DNA of 64,000 bases from Nocardioides jiangxiensis. Its GTDB lineage: Bacteria > Actinomycetota > Actinomycetes > Propionibacteriales > Nocardioidaceae. The stretch covers positions 1,426,001-1,490,000 of the forward strand of contig NZ_JAUQTA010000001.1 in the NCBI RefSeq assembly GCF_030580915.1. Direction: 5' to 3'. Shown one piece after another: positions 40,811 to 49,904 of the stretch (position 1 is its first letter; the number at the start of each line of letters is the position of its first letter). The notes beneath the pieces were generated by a model. That model was not told where the DNA came from and ran no database searches. It saw nothing but the letters and a program-made list of their open reading frames with translations. The position numbers were made by a program, and so were the translations under genes.

Positions 40811-41626
40811 GTGAGCCCGCGTGAGAGCAGCCCCGCCGACCGCCGCCGGACGCCGGCCGGACGCGGCGCGGCGCGCACGCGCGGCCGGGCCAGCCACTCG
40901 CTCGAGCAGATCGTGGCGGCGGCGATCGGCATCCTCGACCGCGACGGCATCAGGGGGCTCACACTCCGCGGCCTCGCGGCCGACCTCGGAGGAGGTCTCG
41001 GCAGCGTCTACTGGTACGTCGGCAGCAAGGACGAGCTGCTGGCCCTCGCCTGCGACGCGCTGCTCGCCGAGGCGATCGTGCGCGCCGACGCACCGGCCGG
41101 CGAAGGGCCGGGCGAGGCGGACTCGCCTCCCGGCATCGCGCCGGGTGGCCCCCCGCTCGGGACGGACGACCCCGTGGTGGTCGCCGCCGCCCGTACCCTC
41201 CGGCGTACGGCGCTGGCGCTCTTCGAGCAGACGCACGAGCACCCGTGGCTGGCCCTCCTGCTGCACGCCCAGGGTCCGCCGTCCCCTCACCTGCTGCGCT
41301 ACTGGGAGCGTCTGGGCCGCCCGCTCGCGGAGATGGGCCTGACCCCGCGGCAGCAGTTCCACGGCAGCACGGCGATCAGCGGCTACGTGTCGGGGGTCGC
41401 GGCCGAGATGGCCGCGCAGGACCTCCGCGCCGACACCTCGCGCTCCAAGGAGGAGCAGCTGGCCGAGGTGACCGACGGATGGCTGGACCTGGATCCGGTC
41501 GAGTTCCGGTGGCTGCACTCGATCGCCGAGGAGTTCCGCGAGCACGACGACGACGAGCAGTTCATCGCCGGCCTCGACCTGCTGCTCGGCGGGCTCGTGC
41601 GGCAGGCGGTCGACCAGCGCCACTGA
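40811..41626 (+). CDS. TetR/AcrR family regulator (TetR_C-like)
   Basis: A 271-aa regulator. After a basic, disordered N terminus the HTH reads SLEQIVAAAIGILDRDGIRG, LTLRGLAADLGGGLGSVYWY, VGSKDELLALACD, typical of TetR proteins with a TetR_C-like ligand domain. The C-terminal domain contains two acidic patches. It is divergent from the DHA2 exporter and almost certainly represses it through the operators at 40731-40778. The aldo/keto reductase gene follows 38 nt downstream and may be co-transcribed. Confidence 0.9.
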   Translation: MSPRESSPADRRRTPAGRGAARTRGRASHSLEQIVAAAIGILDRDGIRGLTLRGLAADLGGGLGSVYWYVGSKDELLALACDALLAEAIVRADAPAGEGPGEADSPPGIAPGGPPLGTDDPVVVAAARTLRRTALALFEQTHEHPWLALLLHAQGPPSPHLLRYWERLGRPLAEMGLTPRQQFHGSTAISGYVSGVAAEMAAQDLRADTSRSKEEQLAEVTDGWLDLDPVEFRWLHSIAEEFREHDDDEQFIAGLDLLLGGLVRQAVDQRH

Positions 41627-41664
41627 GGCAGGAATACTCCCGCGAGCGACTGGTTGCAGGAACC

Positions 41665-42510
41665 ATGGACATTCCTTCGCTCCAGCTCAACGACCAGACC
41701 TCGATCCCCCAGTTCGGCCTCGGCGTGTGGCAGGTCCCCGCCGACGAGACGCAGCGTGTCGTCACCGACGCCCTCGAGCTCGGCTACCGCCACATCGACA
41801 CCGCGCAGATGTACGGCAACGAGGCCGGCGTCGGCGCCGCGCTTGCTGCGTCCGGCCTGGCTCGCGACGAGGTCTACGTGACCACCAAGCTCAACAACGG
41901 CTTCCACGAGCCGGCCCGCGCCAAGGAGTCGCTGGCCCGCTCCCTCGAACTGCTCGGCCTCGACCAGGTCGACCTGTTCCTCATCCACTGGCCGCTGCCG
42001 ACCCGCTACGACGGCGACTTCGTCTCCACCTGGGAAGCGCTCGCCGAGCTGCGGTCCGAGGGCCTGACCCGCTCCATCGGCGTCTCGAACTTCCAGCCGC
42101 AGCACATCGACCGCATCGTCGAGGCGACCGGAGTCGTGCCCGCGGTCAACCAGATCGAGGTGCACCCCTACTTCGCCAACGAGGCCGCACGCGAGGCCAC
42201 CCGCCGCCACGGAGCCCTCGTCGAGGCGTGGTCTCCGCTCGGTCAGGGCGGTGGTGAGCTCACCGACGAGGTCGTCGTACGCATCGCGCAGGCGCACGGC
42301 AAGACGCCGGCCCAGGTGCTGCTGCGCTGGCAGGTCGACCGGGGCGACATCGTCTTCCCCAAGTCGATGAGCCGCGACCGACTCGCCGAGAACGCCGCGA
42401 TCTTCGACTTCGCGCTCACCACGGCCGAGGTGGCCGAGCTGGCCGCCCTCGACCGCGGACCCGCCGGTCGCCAGGGCCCGGACCCCGACGTCTTCGACTG
42501 GATCCCCTGA
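41665..42510 (+). CDS. Aldo/keto reductase
   Basis: A 281-aa NADPH-dependent AKR of the diketo-gulonate-reductase type. Catalytic residues are Asp and Tyr in GYRHIDTAQMYGNEAGVG, Lys in YVTTKLNN, and His in LFLIHWPLP; SIGVSNFQPQHIDRI, NQIEVHPYF and VFPKSMSRDRLAEN (cofactor loop) complete the pattern. ATG 41665 begins the typical MDIPSLQLND. Reduces aldehydes/ketones in the cytosol. Confidence 0.92.
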   Translation: MDIPSLQLNDQTSIPQFGLGVWQVPADETQRVVTDALELGYRHIDTAQMYGNEAGVGAALAASGLARDEVYVTTKLNNGFHEPARAKESLARSLELLGLDQVDLFLIHWPLPTRYDGDFVSTWEALAELRSEGLTRSIGVSNFQPQHIDRIVEATGVVPAVNQIEVHPYFANEAAREATRRHGALVEAWSPLGQGGGELTDEVVVRIAQAHGKTPAQVLLRWQVDRGDIVFPKSMSRDRLAENAAIFDFALTTAEVAELAALDRGPAGRQGPDPDVFDWIP

Positions 42511-42537
42511 GCCAGCTCGAGCCCCCGCCCGCGCCCG

Positions 42538-42594
42538 CGAACCGAGCAGTAAGCACCCGTTGGGGACCTTGAACGGTGCTTACTGCTCGGTTCG
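42538..42594. terminator. 20-bp perfect hairpin overlapping the stop codon of the convergent MFS gene
   Basis: Arms 42538-42557 (cgaaccgagcagtaagcacc) and 42575-42594 pair perfectly around a 17-nt loop. The right arm contains the MFS stop codon (tta at 42580-42582 on plus) and its last codons (Arg-Thr-Glu-Gln), so the coding end has been incorporated in the terminator stem. It serves the aldo/keto reductase gene too. Confidence 0.75.
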
Positions 42595-43812
42595 GCGCGC
42601 GCGGAGGAGTGTCCAGCCGACCAGCACTGCCGCCACGACCTGCAGCCCGGCCACGATCGCAGCCAGCACCGGCAGGTGGTGCTGCACGAGAGCGCCCGCG
42701 AGTGCACCGCCGCCGAGGGCACCCAGGCCCTGGACGGCCGCGAAGACGCCGTACGCCGTCGCGCGCCGCGAGGTGGGCACGAGGTCGGCGACGTACGCCT
42801 TGACCGTGGAGTCCTGGATCGCGGTGGCCACGCCCCAGACCGCAACGCCCACGAGCACCACCCACGCGGTGTCCGCGAAGACGAGCAGCGGCACGCCGGC
42901 GACCAGCACCGGCACCAGCAGCAGGACGCCACCGCCCCAGCGGTCGAAGAGCTGACCGGTGACGAGGGCGGCGACGGCCTCGACAGCCATCGCGCCTGCG
43001 TAGACGAGGGGCACGACCGCGGCGGTCACGATGCCGTGGTCGACCAGGCGGAAGGAGATGACGCCGAAGGTCATCAGGCCCGCGGTCATGAAGGCCGTGG
43101 CCAGCGAGAAGACATGGAAGGCACCCGGGAGCTCGGTGCCCACGGCGGTGCGCAGTCCCGCCAGTACGCCGCGGCGGGGCGACGCGCCGTCGTCCTCCTC
43201 CTCGACGATCGGCGCGTGCCGGCGCAACTGCGCGAGGAGGACCAGCGAGAGCGCGCCGGGGACCGCCAGCACCGCGAAGCCGGGCCAGAGGACACCGGTG
43301 AGCGCCGCCATCCCGGAGAGCAGCAGGGGGCCGGAGAAGGCACCGACCTGGTCCATCGCCTTGTGGACGCCGAACCCCTTGCCGCGCCCTGTCTGCGTCG
43401 CCATGCGTGCCAGCAGCGCGCTCTTCGCCGGGGAGCGGACCGCCTTGCCGGTGCGCTCGAGGAGGATCAGGACGGCCGCGGTGACCAGGCCCGCGGCGCC
43501 GAGGAACGGCGTCACGGCGAGCAGCGGCACGCAGACCGCGGTCATCGCGTAGCCGAGGACCGTGAGCCGCCAGTGGTTCTGCGCCTGGTCGGCCCAGGCG
43601 CCGGTGAGCAGGCGCAGAATGAGGGCGATGCCCTCACCGGCTCCCGTCACCAGGCCGACCGTCAGCGCCGAGGCACCCAGGTCGCCCAGCAGCGGACCGG
43701 CCATGGCGCGCATGCCCTCGTAGACCATGTCGGCCGCCAGGCTGACCAGTCCGAAGGCGAAGACCGTGCGCCACGGTGTCCAGGCGCGCCCGGTCGCGGT
43801 GGTGGCATTCAT
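42580..43812 (-). CDS. MFS transporter
   Basis: A 410-aa, 12-helix MFS protein. MVYEGMRAMAGPLLGDLGAS in helix 1-2, GAWADQAQNHWRLTVLGYAM (motif A-like), ERTGKAVRSPAKSALLARMA and the second-half loop TGQLFDRWGGG place it in the group of MFS proteins often annotated as YnfM/tetracycline-like exporters. The substrate is unknown. Its stop codon lies in the 42538-42594 stem. Confidence 0.85.
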   Translation of the reverse strand: MNATTATGRAWTPWRTVFAFGLVSLAADMVYEGMRAMAGPLLGDLGASALTVGLVTGAGEGIALILRLLTGAWADQAQNHWRLTVLGYAMTAVCVPLLAVTPFLGAAGLVTAAVLILLERTGKAVRSPAKSALLARMATQTGRGKGFGVHKAMDQVGAFSGPLLLSGMAALTGVLWPGFAVLAVPGALSLVLLAQLRRHAPIVEEEDDGASPRRGVLAGLRTAVGTELPGAFHVFSLATAFMTAGLMTFGVISFRLVDHGIVTAAVVPLVYAGAMAVEAVAALVTGQLFDRWGGGVLLLVPVLVAGVPLLVFADTAWVVLVGVAVWGVATAIQDSTVKAYVADLVPTSRRATAYGVFAAVQGLGALGGGALAGALVQHHLPVLAAIVAGLQVVAAVLVGWTLLRARRTEQ

Positions 43813-43855
43813 GGCGCCACCGTAGCCACCCGCCGGGCTCCGGCCCGGCCGGGAC

Positions 43856-44743
43856 TCACTCGGCGGTCGGCGGTGCGATCCGGTAGATCGCGGCGCGCTC
43901 CTTGATGATCGTGGCGCGCGCGATGCGCGGCTTGTACGAGCCGTCCTTGATGACGCCCCCCTCGGCCTCGAACGCGGCGAGGAAGTCGAAGGCCCAGGCG
44001 ACGTCGGCCGCAGACGGGCTCATCTCCTCGTTGATGAGGGCCGGCTGCTCGCGGTCGAGGCAGAGCTTGCCGGTCATGCCGAGCGAGACCGCGTCGGCGC
44101 AGTGCTCGCGCACGACGGCGTGCTGGGTGGAGATGGTCGGCTGGTCGACCGGCCCGGTCAGGCCGCCGATGCGCGAGGCGACGACGAGGCGGGAGCGGGG
44201 GTACGCCATCGCGAGCGGGGTGTTCTCCGCACCGGTGTCCTTGCGGTAGTCGCCGCCACCGAACGCGAGCCGGAAGGCGCCGCGCGCCTGGGCCACGGCC
44301 ACCGCGGCCTCGATGCCGACCGCGGACTCGACGAGCGGGACGACCGGCGCCTTCGCGCCGAGCCGGTCGAACGTCGCCACGACCTGCTCGGGCGCCTCGG
44401 CCTTCGCCAGGATGACGCCCTTCAGGCCGACGTGGCCGGCGAGCGCCGCCACGTCGTCCTCCCAGAACGGCGTGGTCACGTCGTTGATCCGGACCCACGC
44501 GCTGCCGCCGGCGCCGAACCAGTCGAGGACGTGCCCGCGAGCGGCGTCCTTCTGCGAGTCGTCGACGGCGTCCTCGATGTCGAGGATGACCGCGTCGGCA
44601 TGACCGAGCTGCGCCGCGTCGAACCGGTCGACGTGCAGCGCGTTGACGAGCTGCCAGCTCCGCGCGTGCGCCGGGTCTACACGGTGGCCCTCACGGGTGG
44701 AACGGCGGGTGGCCAGGTCGGGCGCATCGACGGAAGATGACAT
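43856..44743 (-). CDS. HpcH/HpaI aldolase/citrate lyase (CitE-like) family protein
   Basis: A 295-aa TIM-barrel lyase. HADAVILDIEDAVDDSQKD carries the metal-binding Glu/Asp, WVRINDVTTPFW the conserved Arg, and LVESAVGIEAAV plus LAFGGGDYRKDTG the second metal Asp region, the CitE/CLYBL pattern. Likely acts on malyl- or citramalyl-CoA. ATG 44743 is used; a GTG at 44752 is the alternative. A 14-bp palindrome lies 15-28 nt upstream. Confidence 0.87.
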   Translation of the reverse strand: MSSSVDAPDLATRRSTREGHRVDPAHARSWQLVNALHVDRFDAAQLGHADAVILDIEDAVDDSQKDAARGHVLDWFGAGGSAWVRINDVTTPFWEDDVAALAGHVGLKGVILAKAEAPEQVVATFDRLGAKAPVVPLVESAVGIEAAVAVAQARGAFRLAFGGGDYRKDTGAENTPLAMAYPRSRLVVASRIGGLTGPVDQPTISTQHAVVREHCADAVSLGMTGKLCLDREQPALINEEMSPSAADVAWAFDFLAAFEAEGGVIKDGSYKPRIARATIIKERAAIYRIAPPTAE

Positions 44744-44757
44744 GTTCCTCACGTTAG

Positions 44758-44771
44758 ACCTCGGCCGAGGT
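44758..44771. promoter_or_regulatory. 14-bp palindrome acctcggccgaggt upstream of the CitE-like gene
   Basis: A perfect palindrome centred 22 nt upstream of the CitE-like ATG (minus strand) in the 109-nt gap after nrtR. Its place suggests an operator over the promoter, though a short hairpin in the leader is also possible. Confidence 0.35.
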
Positions 44772-44852
44772 TACCCGGAAGTTGCGTTCATATCGGTCGC
44801 CGATCGCCGCCGGGACGCCGCCCGAACCGGGGCCGAGGACGGCCACGGCCGC

Positions 44853-45605
44853 TCAGTCCCCCGCGCCCGGCTCCGTCGCGTGCTGGCGCAGCATCGCCGG
44901 CTGGAGGATGGCTGCGCCGCCGCGCCGGTAGAGCGTCGCGGGCCGGCCGACGGCCTGGGTTCCGCCCTTGGTGCTGGTCGCCTCGACGAAGCCCTTGGTG
45001 CTGATCACCTTGCGCCGGAAGGCACCCAGCGACGGGGGACGGCCCCACACCGCGGCATAGACGCGGTGCAGCTCGGCGAGCGTGAAGGGCTCCTCGACGA
45101 ACTCGGTCGCGAGCGTCGTGTACTCCAGCTTCGACCTCACCCGCTCGATCGCGTCGTCGAGGATCTCGGCGTGGTCGAAGGCGAGCTCGGGCGCGTCCTC
45201 GCCGCCGACGACGTCGTCGACCGCCCACCAGCGCGCGTTGCGCGCGTCGTCACCGGCGACCGGCGCGGGCAGGTTCGGAGCGAAGGCGACGTGAGCGACC
45301 GACACGATGCGGTGGCGCGGGTCCCGGTCGGGTGCCGAGTACGTCTTCAGCTGCTCGAGGTGGCCGGCCCACTGCTCGACCCCGGTCTCCTCGGCCAGCT
45401 CGCGCCACGCCGCCTGCTCGGCGTCCTCGTCCGGGTTGATGAAGCCGCCGGGCAGCGCCCACCGGCCGGCGTACGGCTCGTCGCCGCGCTCGATGAGGAG
45501 CACCGAGAGGGCGCCGTTGCGGATGGTGAAGACGGCCAGGTCGACGGTGACGAAGACGGAGGGGTACGTCGATGCGTCGTAGGCGTCGGGGTGCTGGTCG
45601 CTCAT
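44853..45605 (-). CDS. nrtR: NrtR-type NUDIX transcriptional regulator of NAD salvage
   Basis: A 250-aa two-domain protein. The N-terminal NUDIX domain has ERGDEPYAGRWALPGGFINP and the partial Nudix box AAWRELAEETGVEQW; the C-terminal winged helix begins near FTLAELHRVYAAVWGRPPSL and FRRKVISTKGFVEAT. NrtR senses ADP-ribose and represses NAD biosynthesis genes. Here it overlaps pncA by ATGA (45602-45605) and follows pncB, so autoregulation of the three-gene salvage operon is expected. Confidence 0.92.
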   Translation of the reverse strand: MSDQHPDAYDASTYPSVFVTVDLAVFTIRNGALSVLLIERGDEPYAGRWALPGGFINPDEDAEQAAWRELAEETGVEQWAGHLEQLKTYSAPDRDPRHRIVSVAHVAFAPNLPAPVAGDDARNARWWAVDDVVGGEDAPELAFDHAEILDDAIERVRSKLEYTTLATEFVEEPFTLAELHRVYAAVWGRPPSLGAFRRKVISTKGFVEATSTKGGTQAVGRPATLYRRGGAAILQPAMLRQHATEPGAGD

Positions 45606-46216
45606 CGCGGGCTTCCCTCGTCGACACGGACGCCGCGCTCCGCCATCTCGGCCAGCGCCGCCGCCGTTGTCGCGGGAGCGACGCCGGCGTGCAGCCCCGG
45701 CAGCAGGCGTACGTCGAAGCCGAGGTCGCGACCGTCGAGCGCGGTCGCGCGCACGCAGTGGTCGGTCGCGATGCCGCAGACGTCGATCTCCGTCACGCCC
45801 CGCTCGCGCAGGACCGCCTCGAGCGTCGACCCGTCCGGCGCCACCCCCTCGAACGCCGAGTACGCCGGCTCACCCATGCCCTTGCTGACGACGAGGTCGG
45901 CGTGCTCGGCGAGGGCGTCGGCGACGGGCACAGCGAACTGCGCTCCGGTCGTCCCGGCGACACAGTGGACCGGCCAGGTGGCGGCGTAGTCGGGCTGCTC
46001 CCCCGCGGGCGGGAAGTGGCCGCCGTTGAGGCCATCGGAGTCGTGCCAGTCGCGCGAGGCCACGACGAGGTCGTAGCCATCGGCCCCGGTCGCGAGGAGG
46101 TCGGCGATCGCCGCGGCCGTGGCCAGCCCGCCCTCGACGGGGAGCGATCCCCCTTCGCAGAAGTCGTTCTGGACGTCGACGACGACGAGGGCGCGGCGTG
46201 CGGTGGAGGCGGTCAT
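45602..46216 (-). CDS. pncA: Nicotinamidase
   Basis: A 204-aa isochorismatase-fold hydrolase that converts nicotinamide to nicotinate. Catalytic Asp is in VVDVQNDFCEGG (about residue 14), metal ligands in SRDWHDSDGLNGGHFP (Asp-x-His and His), the Lys in VVSKGMG and the nucleophilic Cys in GIATDHCVRATA. Complete active site. Starts 1 nt after the pncB stop. Confidence 0.93.
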   Translation of the reverse strand: MTASTARRALVVVDVQNDFCEGGSLPVEGGLATAAAIADLLATGADGYDLVVASRDWHDSDGLNGGHFPPAGEQPDYAATWPVHCVAGTTGAQFAVPVADALAEHADLVVSKGMGEPAYSAFEGVAPDGSTLEAVLRERGVTEIDVCGIATDHCVRATALDGRDLGFDVRLLPGLHAGVAPATTAAALAEMAERGVRVDEGSPR

Positions 46217-46217
46217 G

Positions 46218-47567
46218 TCAGGCTCCCTGGGTGGCGGGCGTGAGGACGACGGGGGTCAGCCAGGCGACCCCGTCGGTGACGCTGCGGGCTTCGGCGGGCA
46301 GCGACGCGAGCGCCGAGGCGCAGGCCTGTCGCGTCTCGACGAGCGCGGGGCGGTGGACCACGGTGCCGTGGTCGACGACGGTCACCTGCGCCGGCGCGAA
46401 GCCGTCCGGAGGCGGGCCCGCGACCACGTGGACCTCCGCGGCGAGGATGCCGTCGCGGGTCGACCGGTAGACCCGCTTGCGGCCGCCGACGGACGCCTTG
46501 TCGCGTGCCTTCTTGGCGACGGGTCGCATGGTGCCGTCCTCCTGCTCGATGGCGACCAGCTTGTAGACCATGCCCGCGGTCGGGTGACCGGAGCCGGTCG
46601 CCACGCGCGTGCCGGCGCCGTAGCCGTCGATGGGGGCGTCCTGCAGTGCGGTGATGACGTACTCGTCGAGGTCGCTGGTGACCGTGATCCGTGTGCTGGT
46701 CGCGCCGAGGTCGTCAAGGAGCGCCCGGGCCTTCGCGGCCTCCTCGGCGAGGTCACCGGAGTCGATCCGGATCGCACCCGGGCCCGTCGCGCCGTGGGCC
46801 GCGGCGGCCGTGACGGCGTTGCGGATGCCGGTCGGGATGTCGTAGGTGTCGACCAGCAGCGTCGTGCCGGTGCCGTGCGCCTCGACCTGGTTGGCGAACG
46901 CCGCGAGCTCGCTGTCGTGCGCGAGCGTGAACGCGTGGGCGGCCGTGCCGACCGTCGGGATGCCGTGGCGGTAGCCCGCCGCGAGGTTGCTGGTCGAGGC
47001 GAACCCAGCGAGGTACGCCGCCCGGGCGGTCGCCACCGCCGCCTCCTCGTGCGTGCGGCGCGAGCCCATCTCGATGACGGCACGGCCCCCGTCCTCGGGC
47101 CTGCCGCCGGCGGCCGTGACCATGCGAGCCGCGGTGGACGCGATCGCGCTGTCGTGGTTGAGAACGCTGAGCACCAGCGTCTCCAGCACGATGCACTCCC
47201 CCAACGTGCCGCTCACGGTGAGGACCGGCGTGCCCGGGAAGTAGAGGTCACCCTCGGGGATCGCCTCGATCGTCCCGCGGAAGCGGAAGGTCGCCAGGTA
47301 GTCGGCCGTGGCCGCGTCGACGACGCCCTCGCGCCGCAGCCACGCGATCTCGCTGGCGTCGAAGCGGAAGCCCTCGACCAGCTCGACGAGCCGGCCGAGG
47401 CCCGCGGCGATGCCGTAGCGGCGCCCCTCCGGGAGGCGCCGGGCGAATGCCTCGAACACGGCCTTCCGGCCGGCGGAGCCATCCGCGATGAACGAGGCGA
47501 GCATCGTCAGCTCGTAGCGGTCCGTGAGCAGGCCGGGGCCGCCGGTCGGTGGGTTCACGGTCTCCAT
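46218..47567 (-). CDS. pncB: Nicotinate phosphoribosyltransferase
   Basis: A 449-aa NAPRTase that makes nicotinate mononucleotide. LLTDRYELTMLASFIADG near the start, EMGSRRTHEEAAVATARAAY, GFASTSNLAAGYRHGIPTVG, TLLVDTYDIPTGIRNAV, IRIDSGDLAEEA (PRPP-site region) and TSDLDEYVI are typical motifs. ATG 47567 has gaggaggt upstream. First gene of the pncB-pncA-nrtR operon, and an inverted repeat at 47585-47605 lies immediately upstream. Confidence 0.94.
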   Translation of the reverse strand: METVNPPTGGPGLLTDRYELTMLASFIADGSAGRKAVFEAFARRLPEGRRYGIAAGLGRLVELVEGFRFDASEIAWLRREGVVDAATADYLATFRFRGTIEAIPEGDLYFPGTPVLTVSGTLGECIVLETLVLSVLNHDSAIASTAARMVTAAGGRPEDGGRAVIEMGSRRTHEEAAVATARAAYLAGFASTSNLAAGYRHGIPTVGTAAHAFTLAHDSELAAFANQVEAHGTGTTLLVDTYDIPTGIRNAVTAAAAHGATGPGAIRIDSGDLAEEAAKARALLDDLGATSTRITVTSDLDEYVITALQDAPIDGYGAGTRVATGSGHPTAGMVYKLVAIEQEDGTMRPVAKKARDKASVGGRKRVYRSTRDGILAAEVHVVAGPPPDGFAPAQVTVVDHGTVVHRPALVETRQACASALASLPAEARSVTDGVAWLTPVVLTPATQGA

Positions 47568-47584
47568 GCGGGACCTCCTCGTAA

Positions 47585-47605
47585 TTATGAACAAAGTGAG
47601 CATAA
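47585..47605. promoter_or_regulatory. Candidate NrtR operator ttatg-N11-cataa
   Basis: An AT-rich inverted repeat (arms ttatg 47585-47589 and cataa 47601-47605; inner ac...gt also symmetric) 18-38 nt upstream of pncB, in otherwise very GC-rich DNA. This is the place and symmetry expected for the NrtR site of the operon. Confidence 0.55.
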
Positions 47606-47767
47606 CCCGCCGTGGTCATTCCGCAACCCCTGTCGGCGGCCCTTTCCGGGGTGTGCGCACACGTCCGCCCGACGCCGAGGGCCCTCCGTCGGCCGGGGCG
47701 CTCCGTCGGCCGGGGCAACCGGAAGCGCCATTGACGAACCCGCCCACGCACCCATCACACTCAGCGC

Positions 47768-49297
47768 ATGCGCGACAGGGCGATCCGGTACCTCTACGAC
47801 CGATGCGGCAGCGGGTCCGGGTACTGGCTGGTCATGTCCGCGGCACAGAGCGCGGCATCGGCCCTCGTCACCTGCGTCGCCGTCGCCCTGATCGCGTCGT
47901 TCTTCGACCCGCCGCTCACCGCCGTGGCCGTGACCATGCTCGGCGGCGTGGTGCTCACCGTCTTCGCGGTCACCTTCGCGACCTCGAAGCTCCGGCCCCG
48001 GCTCGAGAGGTTCCGGGAGTGGCGGAGCGCGCCCGACCCCTCTCCCGCGGAGACCCGCGAGGTCTGGGAGCTCGTCGTCAACGGCACGGCCGACACCTAC
48101 CGCCGCATGGCGGGCCGGACCGTCCTCCTCACCGTGGTCCCCCTGCTGGCGATCGCCGGGTGGTCCTGGCACATCGGCTGGCAGGGAACGGCGGCCACGC
48201 TGGTCGCGGTCATCGTGCCGGCGTACTACGCGACCGCCCTCTCCTACTCGACGTCGGAGCTGCTGTCGCGGCCCATGGCCGAGGAGATCGCGGCGCGTGC
48301 CCCCGACGTCACGGTGTTCCAGCCCGGCACCTCGCTCGCCAAGCGGCTGCGCATCTCGGTACCGGCCTACACGACGGCAGCCGCGACCCTGACCGTCGGC
48401 GTCCTCGGCAGGGCAGACGGCGCGCGGGCGCTCGCCGCCACGACGCTGACCGCGCTGGTCGTCGGCGTCGCCTTGTCGTCGGAGCTGACCCTCTTCCTGT
48501 CGGATGCGGTCACCGGGCCGATGCGACGGCTGCAGCGACAGCTGGCCCTGGTGCGCGACGGCGACTTCTCCGCACGGGCGCCGGTGGTCAGCAGCGACGA
48601 GTTCGGCGAGCTGGCCGATGACTTCAACCAGATGGCCGCCGGGCTGGCCGAACGGGAACGCATCCGGAGCGCCTTCGGCACGTACGCCGACCAGGCGGTC
48701 GCGGACCTCATCCTGTCGGGGCAGCTGCCTCCCGAGGGGTTCGAGACGACCGCGACCATCCTGTTCTGCGACGTCCGCGGCTTCACCCCGTGGGCGGAGC
48801 GCCTCGGCGCGCCCGAGGTGATCACCGCGCTCAACGCCATCTTCACGGCGATCGTGCCCATCGTCGACAGGCACGGTGGCCACGTCGACAAGTTCCTCGG
48901 CGACGGGCTGCTGGCGGTGTTCGGCACGCCCCGGCCCCTGGCCGACCATGCGGACTGTGCGGTGGAGGCCGCCCGCGAGATCGTCCGGACCGTCAACCAC
49001 GGGCCGTCCGGACTGAAGGTCGCGTGCGGCCTCAACACCGGCGCGATCGTCGCCGGCCCGATCGGCGGCGCCGGGCGCCTCAACTTCAGCGTCATCGGCG
49101 ACACCGTCAACGTCGCCGCCCGCGTCGAGGCGGCCACGCGGCAGACCGGCGACGACGTACTCCTCACGGAGGCGACGCGCACCCACCTGCGGCGCGACCA
49201 CCACCTCGTCGAACGAGGCCCGCTCGCCCTGAAGGGCAAGAGCGACGAGCTCGAGCTGTACGCCGTGCCTGCCGCGGACGCCGCGGCGTCGGCCTAG
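47768..49297 (+). CDS. Membrane-bound class III adenylate cyclase with HAMP domain
   Basis: A 509-aa protein: two groups of helices (about six, residues ~20-240), a HAMP linker (GPMRRLQRQLALVRDGDFSA ... DEFGELADDFNQM, ~248-300) and a class III cyclase domain (~325-500). Metal Asp are in ILFCDVRGFTPW and FLGDGLLAVFG; the adenine-specifying Lys is in HVDKFLGDG and the Asp in SVIGDTVNVAARVE, with the transition-state Asn/Arg following. So cAMP synthesis is likely. The N-terminal domain is an unidentified membrane sensor. Overlaps the convergent GNAT stop by 4 nt. Confidence 0.92.
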   Translation: MRDRAIRYLYDRCGSGSGYWLVMSAAQSAASALVTCVAVALIASFFDPPLTAVAVTMLGGVVLTVFAVTFATSKLRPRLERFREWRSAPDPSPAETREVWELVVNGTADTYRRMAGRTVLLTVVPLLAIAGWSWHIGWQGTAATLVAVIVPAYYATALSYSTSELLSRPMAEEIAARAPDVTVFQPGTSLAKRLRISVPAYTTAAATLTVGVLGRADGARALAATTLTALVVGVALSSELTLFLSDAVTGPMRRLQRQLALVRDGDFSARAPVVSSDEFGELADDFNQMAAGLAERERIRSAFGTYADQAVADLILSGQLPPEGFETTATILFCDVRGFTPWAERLGAPEVITALNAIFTAIVPIVDRHGGHVDKFLGDGLLAVFGTPRPLADHADCAVEAAREIVRTVNHGPSGLKVACGLNTGAIVAGPIGGAGRLNFSVIGDTVNVAARVEAATRQTGDDVLLTEATRTHLRRDHHLVERGPLALKGKSDELELYAVPAADAAASA

Positions 49298-49782
49298 ACC
49301 GCCGCGGGCGCGGTGCCGTCGTCCAGGCGTCGCCACATGCGGACGTGCGGGCCGATCTCGGGGTCGACCCACGGCTCGCCGGTCGTCACGAACCCGGCGC
49401 GGCGATAGAGCCCCTCTGCCGGCGTGCGGGCGTTGCACCAGACCAGCGCCACGCTGCGCAGCCGCAGCTCGTCGAGCATCCGCGCCAGCACGGCAGCGCC
49501 GTGGCCCTGGCCGCGGTGCGCCGCGTCGGTCGCCATCCCGCGCAGCCGCCAGGCGGTCTCGGCGACCTCCCCGAGGCCGAGCTCCGGGCCCGGCAAGAAC
49601 GCGTCGGGGTGCGCCGCGACGCACGAGACGAGCGACCGCTCGACGAGCGCGCCGATCGCGAACAGCCCGGGCACGTCGGTCTCGGCCAGGACCTCGTCGT
49701 AGCTCTGGTGCGGGCGGAGCACCCGCTGCCGCAGCCACACGGTCGCGTAGGGATCGACCTGCTCCACCGACACACTCGTCAC
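49294..49782 (-). CDS. GNAT family N-acetyltransferase
   Basis: A 162-aa acetyltransferase. The acetyl-CoA pyrophosphate loop is RGMATDAAHRGQGHGAAVLA (Q/RxxGxG/A), followed by VALVWCNARTPAEGLYRRAG with the C-terminal Tyr. VWLRQRVLRPHQSYDEVLAE is a typical N-terminal segment. Substrate unknown. The frame is open to 49821; the GTG at 49782 is chosen as the start nearest the fold. Confidence 0.85.
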   Translation of the reverse strand: MTSVSVEQVDPYATVWLRQRVLRPHQSYDEVLAETDVPGLFAIGALVERSLVSCVAAHPDAFLPGPELGLGEVAETAWRLRGMATDAAHRGQGHGAAVLARMLDELRLRSVALVWCNARTPAEGLYRRAGFVTTGEPWVDPEIGPHVRMWRRLDDGTAPAAV

Positions 49783-49904
49783 GGAGCGATTCTTGCGCGC
49801 CGCTGGCTGGGGTACACGCACGTCGACGTGGATCCCCCGACCGTCACCCTGCCGGGCCGTACCGTCGACGTAGGCACTGTTGACACCGGCCGAAAGAGTG
49901 AGCC

